Positions 35,520 to 47,529 are shown, numbered from the stretch's first letter. The stretch: 64,000 nt of DNA from Stromatinia cepivora (GCA_014898415.1 RCTD01000017.1:495001-559000), one strand, 5' to 3'. Made by a program: numbers and translations. The notes: generated by a model from the letters alone, not told the origin.

Positions 35520-36566
35520 ATGGTGTTTATGGGGTGTGAAAAAGGAAGCTTTTCAGTCACGGCTACGGCTGGAGGAAAGCAAGAAAAAACGGCAGCAGAT
35601 TCCACAGCTCTGATCAGCACAGAAGATCAGGAGGGCACTACGGCGGAGAGACAAATGAATGCAGAAGGTGAAAATGCAGAAAGCTGTGTAAGCATTGGGG
35701 ACAAAGGGGGTGCCCTAGCAGAAGCAAAAAGAAATCGGGATATAGCAGAACAGAAAAGAGCTGGTGCCATCTCCTTGAAGCGATCTCGAGGAGAAACTCT
35801 TGAATTTATCGAGTAAGTTAATGTTTCTTCTCAAAGTCAAATCGCACCTCTCTAACAATTTGTCAGGATAACTGGAACGGAAACGGTCGATATTTATGTG
35901 GGTCCAGAGAAGAAGCTCTTCCGAATCCATCGAGGTATACTTTGTGACAAGGTTCCATATTTTCAAAAGATGTTTTCAAGTGGCTTCATTGAGGGTCTTG
36001 AGGGCAAAGTATTCTTTCCAGAAGATTCTCCACAGAGTTTCGATATTTTCTATGGTTGGGTATATCTTGGTACATTGCCAACCTTCAAATTCGTGGTCGA
36101 AGGTGGAAAGTCTGGATTCAACTGGAACCCGATATTTCTTTATATTCTTGCAGATAAGCTCTGTTTGGTTGAACTTATGGATCAAAGCTTTGATATTTAC
36201 TTTGAGGCACTTGCGAAGGCGGATGGCATGCCGAGGGTCGAGTGGGTTGAGAAAGTGTACGAGCTCACACCAATGGGTTCACCTCTTCGAAAATTCATGT
36301 GTCACACCATGTATTATGTCTTTTCTAATTTTCGCTCAGAGAGAAGTAATGCTAGTTGGAGCACAGACGAAGTGGCAATGGTTATGAAATCCCACCCGGA
36401 TTTTGCAATGGACTTTCTCAACTTGTTGAGATCAAATCCTGTCGGTGTTGCCGCCAAAGATCCATACCAGCTACCAAAATGCGATTTTCACTGCCACGGA
36501 AAGGACGAGCCTTGCACCCAGATGCCTAAGATTTTACCTGCAGATTACAAGGCGACTAGTGCCTAA
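35520..36566 (+). CDS. BTB/POZ protein B of the cluster
   Basis: Exons 35520-35812 and 35867-36566; intron 35813-35866 (GTAAGT...TCAG, 54 bp, phase 2); 330 aa. The start is the first ATG in frame; the open frame extends further upstream only from a GTG. Residues 1-95 are low-complexity and charged (Ala/Glu/Lys-rich), with EAKRNRDIAEQKRAGA. The BTB core starts right after the intron: TETVDIYVGPEKKLFRIHR, then GILCDKVPYFQKMF and VFFPEDSPQSFDIFYGWVY. The helix ILADKLCLVELMDQSFDIYF follows. The tail at 36480-36515 encodes CDFHCHGKDEPC, the shared Cys/His motif. Partner and function are unknown. Confidence 0.88.
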
Positions 36567-38520
36567 TAGATTACCGGCCGATCTTTCACATGTCCTTGGA
36601 GATATTCAATCGCTGCATATCTCCTCGTTTCTAGTACTACAGCTTAATTCTCCACCTTCGCGAAGATGGTGCAACGAAATTTTGAGCAAGTAGCTTCGTA
36701 TAGAACATAGCTAATTTATTACAATGTTTTCAATCATGATGCATTCTTCGTGGCAGTGTTTTTATTGAGTAGACTAGAGTTCCTAACGACGGCCTCTTCA
36801 TTCTTAAAACTGATTCATACATCTAAACCGTGCAATATGTCGAATTCGTGACTTTTTGATCTAGACGGTCAATTCGAAAGGAAACTTATCAGTGATGATA
36901 TTTCTATAGTGCATATTTTCATCTGGCCATGTATATTATCGATACAAGTGCAGAAAAGCGATAACTCTTTTGAGCAAAAGATCGACATTCCCAGGCTCGC
37001 GGAAGTATCCATATAGTCTCCCCTAAAAAGAAGTTCATCATGAGATACGAGTTCATTACTTGTGCATATGTGCTTCTATTATTACTCTCAACAATAGTAG
37101 ACATTAAGTTCACTACAAATATCACATAATGATACAAGCGGATATCTACTTCTTGATTAAACTGTTCACAAAGTCATCCATTCACTAATTAGCCCCAGTA
37201 CCCAAACTCCTTGATAGCAGCTCTCTATAAAATTCACTTCTGTCTTATTTTTACACTATCGTGATTATCCTTATGTCAGGAATTTTTTATCAATTGGTTT
37301 AATTCAAAATAGCCTCAGAGTGACATTGGGTACGATGTACTGGTTTATGATCAAACTATGGTTAGGTCATTTTCACAATCTTTTTATATTCATCAAACTT
37401 TTGGTGTTGTTATTCTTATTATCATGATTTACTCCTGATTTTTGATATTCATTCAAATATTCGAATACTTGTTTTGTAATTCTTGCTATCAAGTTACTGA
37501 TATTAATATTATTTAGGAATGGCCGTTGATTTTTATTATTTACGAGATAGTTGAATGTTTTTATAGTCCGGTCAATCAGAAGAATAAACCAAATTAACTT
37601 CATGACAATGTAATGATCGATAAACCTTTTTCATTGTCCACTTTCATCTTAGTATGGTAGAGTAAATTGGGACGTTGTGCTGGTAATGGTTTCATGTAAG
37701 GCTGTGCATATATTATTATCATTATCGCTGTTATCACCATACTTATTGCTGTCTGGTTTAGGACAATCACCGCATCTGAAGAGGAGATATAAGTGTATCG
37801 GATGACGATTCTGTAAGGGCACAGACGGCAGAACAGAACGCCAATCTCATTCTTCCTCGGTGTTCGAAGAACACATCCCGTTCCCAAAGAGACATACGAA
37901 TATACGAATGATGGCCGTTTTTTGCATGGGCAGATACATATTTCTCTGTGGAGTTTTATAGCCTGCACTTATGAATCTTGAAGTTTACTGGGAAGAGCGA
38001 AATATGGCACGCGAATCTCCAGGTGGAAGTATGGATTAAATCCACGCACTAGTTTATCATTGGTATACAAATTCACTCTAACCCTCTCAAGAAATTTTAA
38101 TCACTTCTGAGATCTATATAAGAGCCGTTCAAGTTGACAATTTTGAGAAATCAAAGGTATAACAATACTCTGGAGGGGGCTTCAGGGGACTTCAGGGCTG
38201 TGGATATCACTTTACCACGCCTACAGTCATTGAGCTCTCAATCGTATACGAGGTACTCATGTCAGATTAGAATGAATCGTTCGGGTCTTTTGTTATTAAG
38301 TAGTGTTTGCTGCTGTTTTTCGGGGTATCTTTAAGGCCTTGTTGGCGTTGACGATATTGATAGTGAGATGACGGTGACGGTGATGATGGGGTGATGGTAG
38401 TGTGGTGGTAATGCTAGCCGATGTTATTTAACGAACCTTACGACCGTTAAATTCCTCAATACTTAAAAATTAAGAAAATCGACTTGCTAGGATCGTATTA
38501 ATCTACTCATCAAACTACTC
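36567..38520. other. Intergenic, 2 kb, no gene seen
   Basis: Becomes AT-rich at 37,260-37,620. Frames such as 37,600-37,968 (minus) and 38,134-38,334 (plus) carry no family motif. Short GGTGATGATGG-type repeats lie at about 38,365-38,410. Confidence 0.55.
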
Positions 38521-38528
38521 TATAAATC
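38521..38528. repeat. Target-site duplication TATAAATC, left copy
   Basis: TATAAATC is repeated exactly at 39116-39123 on the other side of the element. Confidence 0.8.
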
Positions 38529-39115
38529 CAGTGTATCCAATAGTCTTCCCGTATTCCGTCCGGACGATTGTCCGGACAACTAATCTGTGATTTTATTGGA
38601 TTGAATGGATTATTGGGGGAATTCTAATATAAAAAGTCTAGATTAGATAATCTAATATTAAAAGGTCTAAATTGCAGTCTAGACTATTGGATTGATTGGA
38701 ATTATATTATACCTAATATAGATAAACATATATTTTAAATATCTAAATCCCAACAAAAATATCCTATCCCGTATAATTCAATTACCCAATTGAGTAGATA
38801 ATGGAGATATACTATTTGCTTTTTCTGAATAATCCAATAAATGAAACTCAATATTTATAAATTCTTGACGATATCATTAAGAACTCGATACCAAGACTTG
38901 CCTATTTTCTCTCAAACTCAATTAATTTTTGAACAAAAATGGTTTTTATGTATATTATAAACATTCTAAAAGTTCAGACGAGCTGAATTGCAATCCGACT
39001 TATTAGGGCATTTCAATATTAAAGATAGATTGTTTAATTTATCAATGGATTGAAGCTTGACTGTTTAATTCAAAACATCCAATCCCTCCTGCAGTCCGGA
39101 CTATTGAATACACTA
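38529..39115. mobile_element. Non-autonomous hAT-type element (MITE), 587 bp
   Basis: The ends read CAGTGTATCCAATAGTC (left) and, inverted, TAGTGTATTCAATAGTC (right): 15 of 17 match, and both differences are C/T. The element is flanked by the 8-bp direct repeat TATAAATC. An 8-bp duplication plus ends of the form YAGTG is the hallmark of the hAT superfamily. Sub-terminal GTCCGGAC copies occur near the left end (38,558-38,582), a TCCGGAC near the right end, and TAGACTATTGGAT inside; repeated sub-terminal motifs are typical transposase-binding sites. The core is AT-rich with no coding potential. Confidence 0.8.
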
Positions 39116-39123
39116 TATAAATC

Positions 39124-40219
39124 TTCCTGCTTATATCCGAAGATGATATTCATATACGCGTCATACCATTTCAAAGCACTGAAAAACAAAATCTCAAGGT
39201 GAATGCCATTGTTGGGATTGTCAATATGACTGACCCACCACAACTATTCGTAATTTATAAACCAATCATTATGGCACGTACAAATGAACCTATCTTTAAA
39301 TTCCTGTTTACCACTTAACTAAATTTACCAAGAAATAATCATCGGTACGGACCTTAGCTTTAGCGAAAAACTAACACCATCCAATTGCAACCTGAAAAAA
39401 AGAAAAAGCGTCAGCGAAGCTGTGAAGGAAACCAATACGATTCTGCGAGGAGACTTTAGCAATCACGGAGCACTAGTCTTTACATAATTTCTTTAGAGTA
39501 GATGTTCTGGATTCACGTAAGCCATTATCGCTTAAGCTCAGGGGAGACCTCCTGGCGCACGGATCTCTTGAGTTCGGGCAGACAGAAAGCCTTTCAATGA
39601 TGAAATAAATTGTAATTGTACGAGCACCGGGAAATAAATAGATCGTGAGGATGACTCGCGAACGCATTATACCTCTGAAAACGAAATCCTTAAGATGCCC
39701 GTACCACTCATGTTTAGGGAAATTAGACGGCTGGGTGTCATGGCTGTCAATCCTTGATGTGAGAAATGATGTCTTTATCCTTTAAGTACCAGAAGTAGCA
39801 TAATATATCCATCGCGTGTCTCAAACAACTGTCTTTATCTACGTTTGATGAAATGGTTAGGGAGGTGGTTAAGAGAGACATGTAGAGCGTCTGAGAATAT
39901 CCATTGGTTACATTCGGCGTCATAATCCGACATGCAGCGATTTTCCAAAAGAGTAGACGATGTGAGGATAGTAAAGAATGCAAGTTTGATTAAGCATTAT
40001 TCTGTAGATTTGCTATGCATGTAAGTCCAAGTTTGGCATTATATCACAGTGTAGCAAGAAGCAGGTAGAATTAGATGTGGTTAATACTGTGAAACCTCAC
40101 GTAACCTTAACACTGGACCTGTTGTATGAAGCAAAGAAGAAACAAAACCCCATTATCTGCGCTAATCCCCCCCAATTGTATGTAAGAATCAAATGTCCAT
40201 GGTATAGATAGTGTCCAAA
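39124..40219. other. Intergenic between hAT element and broken BTB copy
   Basis: No gene is supported. A minus-strand frame at 39,747-39,983 contains DKDSCLRHAMDILCYF, faintly like the K-x-C-L-x-x-x-M-D helix of the BTB cluster, but the surrounding sequence does not continue the similarity. Confidence 0.45.
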
Positions 40220-40692
40220 TTAGACTTTTAAATTCTCATTTTCCTTCTTTCCTTTCGCCAGACACTCTCCACCCGTTTCATAGCGATGGTAGAGACAATC
40301 ATCCCCGATTCTTGGGTCTTTTGGCATACCGCTACCGACCTGATCCCCCAAAAGATCAAAAACCCCCGACCGAGATCAGAATCCTCCCTTACCGCATCCA
40401 ACATTGCGGTCGTAGTCCAGATTTTTTGCGAATCATCACCTAGGGGTAAAATAAGAACATGAAAGAGTGCAAGCCATAGCAATGATATGGTGATCCTTAG
40501 GGTAACTGATCAAAAGCTTGAAGGATGTTTGATATTGCCATAAAAGTATCTTTATTTCGTTGATACTTTCGGTACAAATCCATGACCGTATCTATGACTT
40601 CCGGTAAACACAACTTTTCTGCCAATTGGAAGAAGCACGGGGTAGACCAAAGATCATTCATTGAGATTTTTTAATTATCAATATTATTTTAT

Positions 40693-40751
40693 AAATTTTA
40701 TATTAAATTTTATATTAAATTTTATATTAAATTTTATATTAAATTTTATAT
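40693..40751. repeat. 12-bp satellite AAATTTTATATT, about five units
   Basis: Five near-perfect tandem copies, resuming for one to two units after the solo LTR at 41,052-41,075. The LTR therefore inserted into an existing array. Confidence 0.9.
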
Positions 40752-41051
40752 TATCACGGGATAGTATGATTACAGAGCACTTTCAGGGATCGGGGAATAG
40801 GTGGTACATATGATCGATAGAGTAAATAGAATTGTATGATTTGCCCTTGATCATATGGATCGAGGGCTGTATATATAGAACAAATGAGTGGTTATCTAGC
40901 CGATGAGTTCCTCGATTAGGCTAGATCTTTATTTACCAATATATCAGGATCACCTATCGATCGAATTGACAGGGTCTAGAAGATCCTCCAATTGGAAAGT
41001 ATACCCTTGATCCTTTGTAGGATACAGGGGATCGCAAGGCTTTCCGTGACA
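40752..41051. mobile_element. 300-bp solo LTR with 5-bp target duplication TATAT
   Basis: Starts TATCACGGGA (an original TGTCACGG with one G-to-A change is likely) and ends TTTCCGTGACA, an inverted match. Flanked by TATAT at 40747-40751 and 41052-41056. Its base composition is far less AT-rich than its surroundings. There is no internal retroelement region, so it is probably the product of LTR-LTR recombination. The strand is not determined. Confidence 0.8.
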
Positions 41052-41075
41052 TATATTAAATTTTATATTAATTTT

Positions 41076-41256
41076 AAATATTTTTATAAATTATTTATTT
41101 ATTTATAAATAATCTATAGATAATCTTTATGGAATAGATTATTTTAAAATTTTAATAGATAATTTATAAAGTATATAATAGTTCTAATGGATAATCTATA
41201 AGACGGATTATTTGCGAATATTTATGAGTTGCGGATTACTTCTGTGCAGCCTCATG
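41076..41256. repeat. AT-rich repeat related to the element at 49,585-50,042
   Basis: Shares AATAATCTATAGATAATC, TAATAGTTCT-x2-TGGATAATCTATA and a terminal GTGCAGCCT with the right arm of the 49.6-50.0 kb element. No matching left end was found, so it is a truncated relative. Confidence 0.6.
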
Positions 41257-41305
41257 AGCTTTCTTGGGATCCACATACAAATCAACCATTTCGACTCTAG
41301 TTCTC

Positions 41306-42503
41306 CTAAAAATAATATTAGATTTATAAGTTCCCTCTATTTCACGACTAGACAAAATAGAACGATGATACACACTCTCGGAAGGATAGATCTACTGTCG
41401 CGCTCAGTGCTGACTTATAATACATTGCTGATATAGGTTCTCAAACATCAATTGCTCTACTATCCTGTAGAAAGTCGAATGTCAGTAACTATTTCATCTG
41501 CCTTTGGAAACCTCAAGCTGACGATTTTACTCTCGATGCTACCAATCTCGCTATGAAAACATTTCTACCAGAGAGAGCCGTATGATCACTCATTAGATTT
41601 ACTCGACACGAATGTGTGATTTGTGATTGTGATAAATTAGATATATACTATCACAGTTAGCTTGGAGAAAGAGGTTTTATATGCAAGAGAGGCTTAATGC
41701 GGCGGAGTAATGTATACCTATATTGTGTCACACAACCTTATACCATAGTAATATGCCATCGGTGCCGTAATAACTGCTCATTGGCTGCTCTTACGTGTAA
41801 GCTTTCACCTTGCGACTTTCGTTCATGCACTTTGCAGTGGGTGAGTATCGTGTTTAATATTTGAGGGTTATTTTACATTTGATGTTTTACTGACTGGCTT
41901 TATGAGGAAGAAGTTTCAATTAACTCATGTCAAGCAATCCACATAAGAAGCTGTGAGGATTCATCTATCACTTTCCAAAGATAAATTTGACTGAAAGAGT
42001 AAATTAATTGAGTTGAAAGATCCCAACATCTTCATTGCTTCAGTGTTTCTATTGGTAAATACCGGTGTTACGATGGCCGAAATCGAGGCCCCCTTATTGC
42101 TCACGTACGTAAAGCCCATAACTTGTATGTATTCCACTGATAGTACCAGCCTAATAATGACAAATAATACTAGAATATGATCCGGAATGTCCATTTCAGG
42201 TCCTTTTTAGGCTATAATTTACTATTCCAGATCCATTTTGTCTTAGACTATGGACTATTTGTATGATGTAGGATAACCAGCCTATGGGTTTTGTGGTACG
42301 TAAAGTATATGGATTGAAAGCTAAAGCTAAGTAATATTTCTAATGCAATGCCGACTGATATGAGGCTTAGCGTAAAGATTCACATCATGTGTTCTGACAA
42401 TTTAAAGTTGGAGAAGCTTTCTATCCACCGGTGCCTGCACTCCGATTCTTGGCTATTCGACTACACATGTCTCTTACAACCGAATACCAGAAGCCTTTGT
42501 CTT
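41306..42503. other. Intergenic downstream of BTB gene C
   Basis: 1.2 kb with no recognisable gene. Short frames (for example 41,961-42,194 minus) lack features. Confidence 0.5.
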
Positions 42504-43283
42504 CTAGTCATCCTTCTTGATAATTGATGGGCAGCTACAGCTTACTCCTTTTCCGTGTACATGATAAAGACCGTCATTCCCAACTCTCGGTTCTAGTCTT
42601 TGGCCATCGCGAACTTGATCTCGCAAAACGGTAAGAAAATCGTGGGAGAAATCAGAATCACTGGTCAGAGCATTTAAGAGCTCAGCAATCGTCATAAGTT
42701 CAGGTTCTTGGTGTCCAAAGAAAGATACCCAGGTACAATGCAAAGCATATAAACGAAGTTTTGAACCTTGTGGCAAGAGCGTGTAAATGTTTCTTACGGT
42801 ATAAAACGACATAATTGTGGAGTTTTTGCAATCTAGTTGCCGCTTGAGATCCATTGTATCATTCATCAGATTTGGCATGCATAATTTATCCACAAGAATG
42901 TAGAAACTATAAACATTCCAGTTGTATTTTTTTCGAGAGGGCGAGCCAAGTTCCAACTGTCGGAGCGATCCAGTGTACAGCCATTCAATCAAGACATCGA
43001 AGGCCTCAGTTGGGTCGTCAGGAAATGTTGCGGAGTTACTAAGAGCCTCAGAAAAATTGCTGTTGAACATTTTCTCGAAGTAGGGAATTTTGCTACAGAG
43101 AAATGCTTTGTGCACTCGATAATGCGTTTTGGATGGACCGACATATAGATCGACCATTTCAACACCTAAGAGACTATAGAATATTAGTATTGGCAATGTA
43201 AACGCTCAACATGTAATAAGACATGGCACGTACCTGAGGAATGGTGACACCACCGATGATGTTAACGTCGATTGGGATGTCAT
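42504..43283 (-). CDS. BTB/POZ protein C of the cluster
   Basis: Minus-strand exons 43283-43234 and 43173-42504; intron 43174-43233 (GTACGT...ATAG, 60 bp, phase 2); 239 aa. The first exon codes MTSQSTLTSSVVSPFL. The BTB core is LLGVEMVDLYVGPSKTHYR, KAFLCSKIPYFEKMFNSNF and DDPTEAFDVLIEWLYTGSL. The helix FYILVDKLCMPNLMNDTMDL and a helical region with LLPQGSKLRLYALHCTW follow. The tail reads EPRVGNDGLYHVHGKGVSC-S-C: the H-x-H-x5-C part of the family motif is kept, but the first Cys is Gly. It is the shortest intact member. Role unknown, BTB fold confident. Confidence 0.87.
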
Positions 43284-45246
43284 CTTAATTCTTCAGGGCT
43301 GGTTATGATCTGTCTTTTGTGATTTTGCCGGAATCTGGAACTGACGATTTCTTCACAGTAACAAAGTACTGTCCTCGAATTCTCAGATTGTATTTTGGTA
43401 GCTTGTTTACAAGATTGTTTATAACGAGTTTTGGATTTCCTATAATGGTCGATAGCTAGGACACCTTTAAATATTGAGAAGGAAAAGGTTTTGCTTAAGA
43501 CGCGTATGTGGTTTAGAGAGGTCGCAAGAATTGTTGACCGTAATAATTTTTAAAACCGTAAATTACTATGATATATTTAGGTGGGAAAGCAATGTTAGAC
43601 AAACCGTACGCATCCGGCTAATTTAGATTTCACTGATCCCAATTTGTTAGAACCTATCCGGATCATAATCTGCATTATACCGTATCTAGTGTATATTTGG
43701 AGACATTGTTAAATAGCTGGTGACATAGAAATCATAAGTATCTGTATTTTTTTTGGAATTCCTAGAAGTGATGAGGGAATACATACCGTATTTCTCCCAT
43801 CTGACGGAGCCCTGTGCCGCGCTACTGAGGGAGGCGGTGGTGGAGGTTGGCGAGGGGGTATGTACCGGGGCTACAAGTTTCGAATTGGCAATTTACCCGT
43901 GACTTTTGTTAATTGACTCTATTGACATACATTCCAAAAGGCCGTTGATATATCAATATATGTTATGTGAGAAGCGAGGAATTGTGATCATTTCTCAAGA
44001 TAATGATTTTGAAGGTGCGGGTCATAATGTATCAAAATATTGTCTCCAAAAATTCCCTCAACCGACCCTATAATAGATATCAAAATATTATTTTGAGGGG
44101 AATTTTGATATATTAACGAAATAGATTATATTTTTTGGAAGTGAGGTATGACCTCCGAGATATGGGTTGACAAACGTCAATTAACAGTGAATTCACTACC
44201 CTTTATTGTACAGTATTTACAACGAGCTATCAATTATTCAGCAAGAAATCATAGAATTCATGAAACCCGTCGTTTTACTCCTTCTAATTGGTCAAATATC
44301 TTGGGCCCTAGGCATCTATCAACTGATACACTGCACCCAAGTGAAGAAATAGCAGAGCTACCACCACTTCATCACTCCAGATCATCAAATCCCATCAACT
44401 TGGTCAGAGAAATATATCACTAGATTCTCATACCTTTGAATAAGGAAAATCGTAGTCTGACTTCGACAGGCCCTTCACCTTCAGAAGGCTTATTAGCAAT
44501 AACAGATTACTCAATAGCAACACTATCGAACGAATTCTGATCCATATTTCCAGAGCTGCCGCGGTTACTAAAGTAACTTGCAAAGCTACCGCGAGCATAA
44601 CTTCCAAAGCCACCGCGAAAATCACCTCCCAACCCACTCTATCCTCTAAACAATGCCATCCATACTCAAAGATCTGCAAAATGTCTCTCCAAAACTCCCT
44701 TAAGCACCCAATGCTCGGAAATGAATCAAAAGAATGAAAGTTTACCAAATCTGCTGAAAGAGAAAACTTTGTGTACCTAGTTGAATGTGATGGAAGAAGA
44801 GATTGACGCGGAGATTGATGTTGTTGAGAAATTAGTTCACAAAAAACATTAACCTCGAGATTACTGTATATTCCACTTTTACCTCTTTTGCGACTCCTAC
44901 CTCTTTGAAGGAAAGTAGAGCGAAGTTTGAAGAAAGTTGTGAGATCAAAGTTTGACTTCTCTATGGCACATCTCCTGTGTATAATTTAGTGCTCATGGAG
45001 GGTGCTTCACTGATATAGCAACCTTTAAAATCACTTGGACTTGCCGTTTTACACGGATGTCTCAATTGATGAATTTTGATTGATCCGAAATGCTATGAAT
45101 GGTGTGCGTCCTATTTGAGCTCAGAGATTGCTAATTCAGCATAACATGGAATCTAGATCCCTTTTCCTGCCCTTAACTGAAAGAGTTGAATGAAAATAAG
45201 TACCAATGCAAGCCGCCCGTGATTTCTCATCGAATACATACACCTA
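43284..45246. other. 2-kb interval between BTB genes C and D
   Basis: Includes the promoter of gene C, a GC-rich patch at about 43,797-43,870 (GGGAGGCGGTGGTGGAGG) and an AT-rich hairpin (44,047-44,110). A plus-strand region at about 44,540-44,630 codes a Thr/Lys/Ala repeat (SKATAKITS) without a start codon. Nothing here is called as a gene. Confidence 0.5.
44047..44110. repeat. Inverted repeat / hairpin
   Basis: CAAAAATTCCCTCAA and TTGAGGGGAATTTTG face each other across about 30 bp, with ATCAAAATATT repeated nearby. Possibly the end of a small decayed element; no target duplication was found. Confidence 0.5.
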
Positions 45247-46305
45247 TTAATTGGCATCTAGGTATTTAAAGGCAAGCCCGCCCATACCGTTCGAAGGACA
45301 AGGAGATAGAGAATCAGGATGATGATGAAATTTGCAACTGAAAGGTGTCGCTCTAGGGTCCATCTCATCTACATTTGCAATCTGCGCTCTATCTGCGACT
45401 TTCAAATATTCCTCCAACATATCCTCGTTCTTAGCCAGAAGCTTCGAAAGAGCAATTACATTCATGTTAGATAGTGGAATCTGAATGCCGTGAAGGTCCC
45501 TTGAGTATTCGCGGTGCATGGCTGGTGGTTTCAATGACTGATAGCGGAGCATACGTGCAGCATATTGACGAGGGGGTGATTTACTTGGTGTCTTGTCGAA
45601 GATGTACTGAAGCTCCTCAGCTTTATAGTATTTGTCCTCCAATTTATCATTATTTCGCCACATATCCATAACATGATCCTGCAAACTTCCCAAGCACAAC
45701 TTCTCCACGAGAATCCAAAGATTCAGAGTCTTCTGGAAATTTTCATGCCTAAGTGATCGAATTGTGCCGTATGCAGCCCAGCACATTAACATATCAAAGG
45801 CTTCAGGATCGTCTTCTGGGAGTATTGCCGTATTCTCAGTTGCTTCCTTGAAATTTCCATTGAACATTTTATCGAAAAACTCAATCTTGTTGCACAAGAG
45901 ATCCTTGTAAATCTGGAACGTTAGCTTTAAGATTAATAAATATCATTGACGATTAAGATATTCAAATCGATATTCATAAAAGCTTACACGAAACAATTGC
46001 TTCTCCTTCCCAACATAGATATCTACCATTTGAGTACCATGCTTTGCGAGAAACGATGGGGGTATGTTCGCCCTGCTGCTCATTAACGTAGACGTTGTTG
46101 GACTAGACTGAGGATGAGGAGCCGTTTTGCGAGTAAGTCGATTGTATCGAGCTTTGCCTATTAAGAGGGAAAGTTCGTCAACAGGCTTGAAAGCGAAAAT
46201 GTCTTCTTCCGAAGATCCGGATGGCGTAGCGATTTCCATGCTTTCTTGTTGGCCAATCTGCCCCAAGCCAGCCTGAGCTGCCGTTCTCTTCCTTGGACCA
46301 AGCAT
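45247..46305 (-). CDS. BTB/POZ protein D of the cluster
   Basis: Minus-strand exons 46305-45988 and 45912-45247; intron 45913-45987 (GTAAGC...CCAG, 75 bp, phase 0); 327 aa. The start is MLGPRKRTAAQAGLG; the frame extends upstream but the leader there is not protein-like. Residues 1-85 are low-complexity. The BTB core is TQMVDIYVGKEKQLFR, then DLLCNKIEFFDKMFNGNF and ILPEDDPEAFDMLMCW. The helix LWILVEKLCLGSLQDHVMDM follows. The tail is DPRATPFSCKFHHHPDSLSPC, a full C-x-F-H-x-H-x6-C. Unlike A-C, the intron lies inside the BTB core (after QLFR) and none lies upstream of V-D-I-x-V-G, so the gene has lost or moved an intron. Confidence 0.88.
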
Positions 46306-46586
46306 GCTATATGTTAGATTATTTCTTTGCAGAACCAGTCCGACTTCGTGAACTGAGAAGATCAAACGAAACAAAAACTTGTCCAACAAGGCGAGTTCAG
46401 GAAGTCACTTTCCCATCAATAATGAAGAGATCAAAGGACACGAAATTCAAGATGAAACGAATGTAATTTCGAACGTGGAGTTTTTGGATATAGAAATGTG
46501 CGATTGTTTCGCACTGTAATTAATTGTTGTAGATAACAGATGACGAAGATGAGTAAGACGCGGTTCTTTTGTGGGTATTAGTAGCG

Positions 46587-46594
46587 TCGGCAGT
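46587..46594. repeat. Target-site duplication TCGGCAGT, left copy
   Basis: Repeated exactly at 47063-47070. Confidence 0.8.
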
Positions 46595-47062
46595 GGGAGC
46601 GTCTAAAATAGCACGGAAATGCCAAGGCCCTTACCCAATCAAGTAACGCTCGATATTCCGATATACCTGCCCCTATCAGAATCAAAAGATTTTTTTTTTC
46701 TTTTTTTTGTACTACCCCATTCTACAAACTATCCTTCAGGCCTTGAATCACTAAAACTATAGGGCCTTCAAAGCCTAAACCTCAACTTTCAATTGAATCA
46801 ATCATTAATCATAATATTCTTATTATTTTGAATGTACTACCCGATCAGGAATACTAAGTAATACAGTACTCAGAGTTTAGATAATTATTTTCGAGTGTAA
46901 TTAATTGAAAGTATATCGTTATAATATTTTACTAATTATAAATGAATTGTGTTGTCACGTTCGTCTAATAGCATTTGATTATATAAGCAATTATGATGTT
47001 TATTACTAATACTCGACAATGTTGCTTATATAATGGAAGTATTATTCATTTCAGACGCTCCC
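46595..47062. mobile_element. 468-bp TIR element with 8-bp target duplication
   Basis: Ends GGGAGCGTCTAAAAT (left) and, inverted, GGGAGCGTCTGAAAT (right), flanked by TCGGCAGT on both sides. AT-rich core without coding potential. The duplication length suits hAT or another 8-bp-duplicating DNA transposon; the ends do not match the element at 38.5 kb, so this is a different family. Confidence 0.8.
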
Positions 47063-47070
47063 TCGGCAGT

Positions 47071-47529
47071 GATGTTCGGCAATGACATTCCTCAACTAAT
47101 TAACTCATTTTATAACCTAATACATTTCGGAATGTTAAAATTACGCAATGGCCCGGAACAGTTGTAAGAATGAAGGATCAAGATTTCAAAGGACTATGGT
47201 GTGTCTGGTGTGACTTGGGCGTGCCTTCCTTTGGAAATGACATTTCGAATCAACAATGGATGAATTGGCAGTTTCATGCAGAAGAAAAGAAGAATGTATG
47301 GGGAAGATTTGGAAGGCACGAATCATCAGATATATCATTCTGGTAAGCATACTAACTATCAGAGTGCAGTAAAAAGCACTTAATGACCATAACTTCCTGA
47401 ATCCACAACAGGCACCAGGGAATGCTTTCCCAATGTGCAAAAACCATTCATCTCCCCATATGATATTCTAAAAACATAGCAGCACTTTGAATGCGTCAAA
47501 TACAAATTGTCTGAGCACCTCACCTCCAA
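47071..47529. other. Intergenic downstream of BTB gene E
   Basis: About 460 bp between the TIR element and the stop codon of gene E. No gene was seen. Confidence 0.5.

Larger units (their letters stand above)
40220..41305 (-). pseudogene. Broken BTB copy interrupted by satellite DNA and a solo LTR
   Basis: On the minus strand the first part (41305 to about 41257) reads RTRVEMVDLYVDPKKAH, preceded by an AG acceptor in the same phase-2 position as in genes B and C. About 590 bp of AT-rich repeat DNA follows. The gene then resumes near 40,675 with WSTPCFFQLAEKLCLPEVID and TVMDLYRKYQ. A stop replaces Lys at LP-x-GS (near 40,500), and a frameshift lies near 40,365. The restored tail is KDPRIGDDCLYHRYETGGEC, the family motif with its second His changed to Tyr. 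Roughly 60 BTB codons are missing at the insertion, so there was deletion as well as insertion. Confidence 0.8.

Noticed and set aside
39747..39983. Minus-strand frame with DKDSCLRHAMDILCYF, resembling the BTB cluster helix
   Set aside because: Similarity covers about 15 residues only and the flanking sequence does not continue it.
44148..44748. Two overlapping frames, one with a hydrophobic minus-strand product and one plus-strand Ser/Thr/Lys repeat
   Set aside because: The hydrophobic frame is the complement of a simple imperfect repeat; neither frame has a defensible start or domain.
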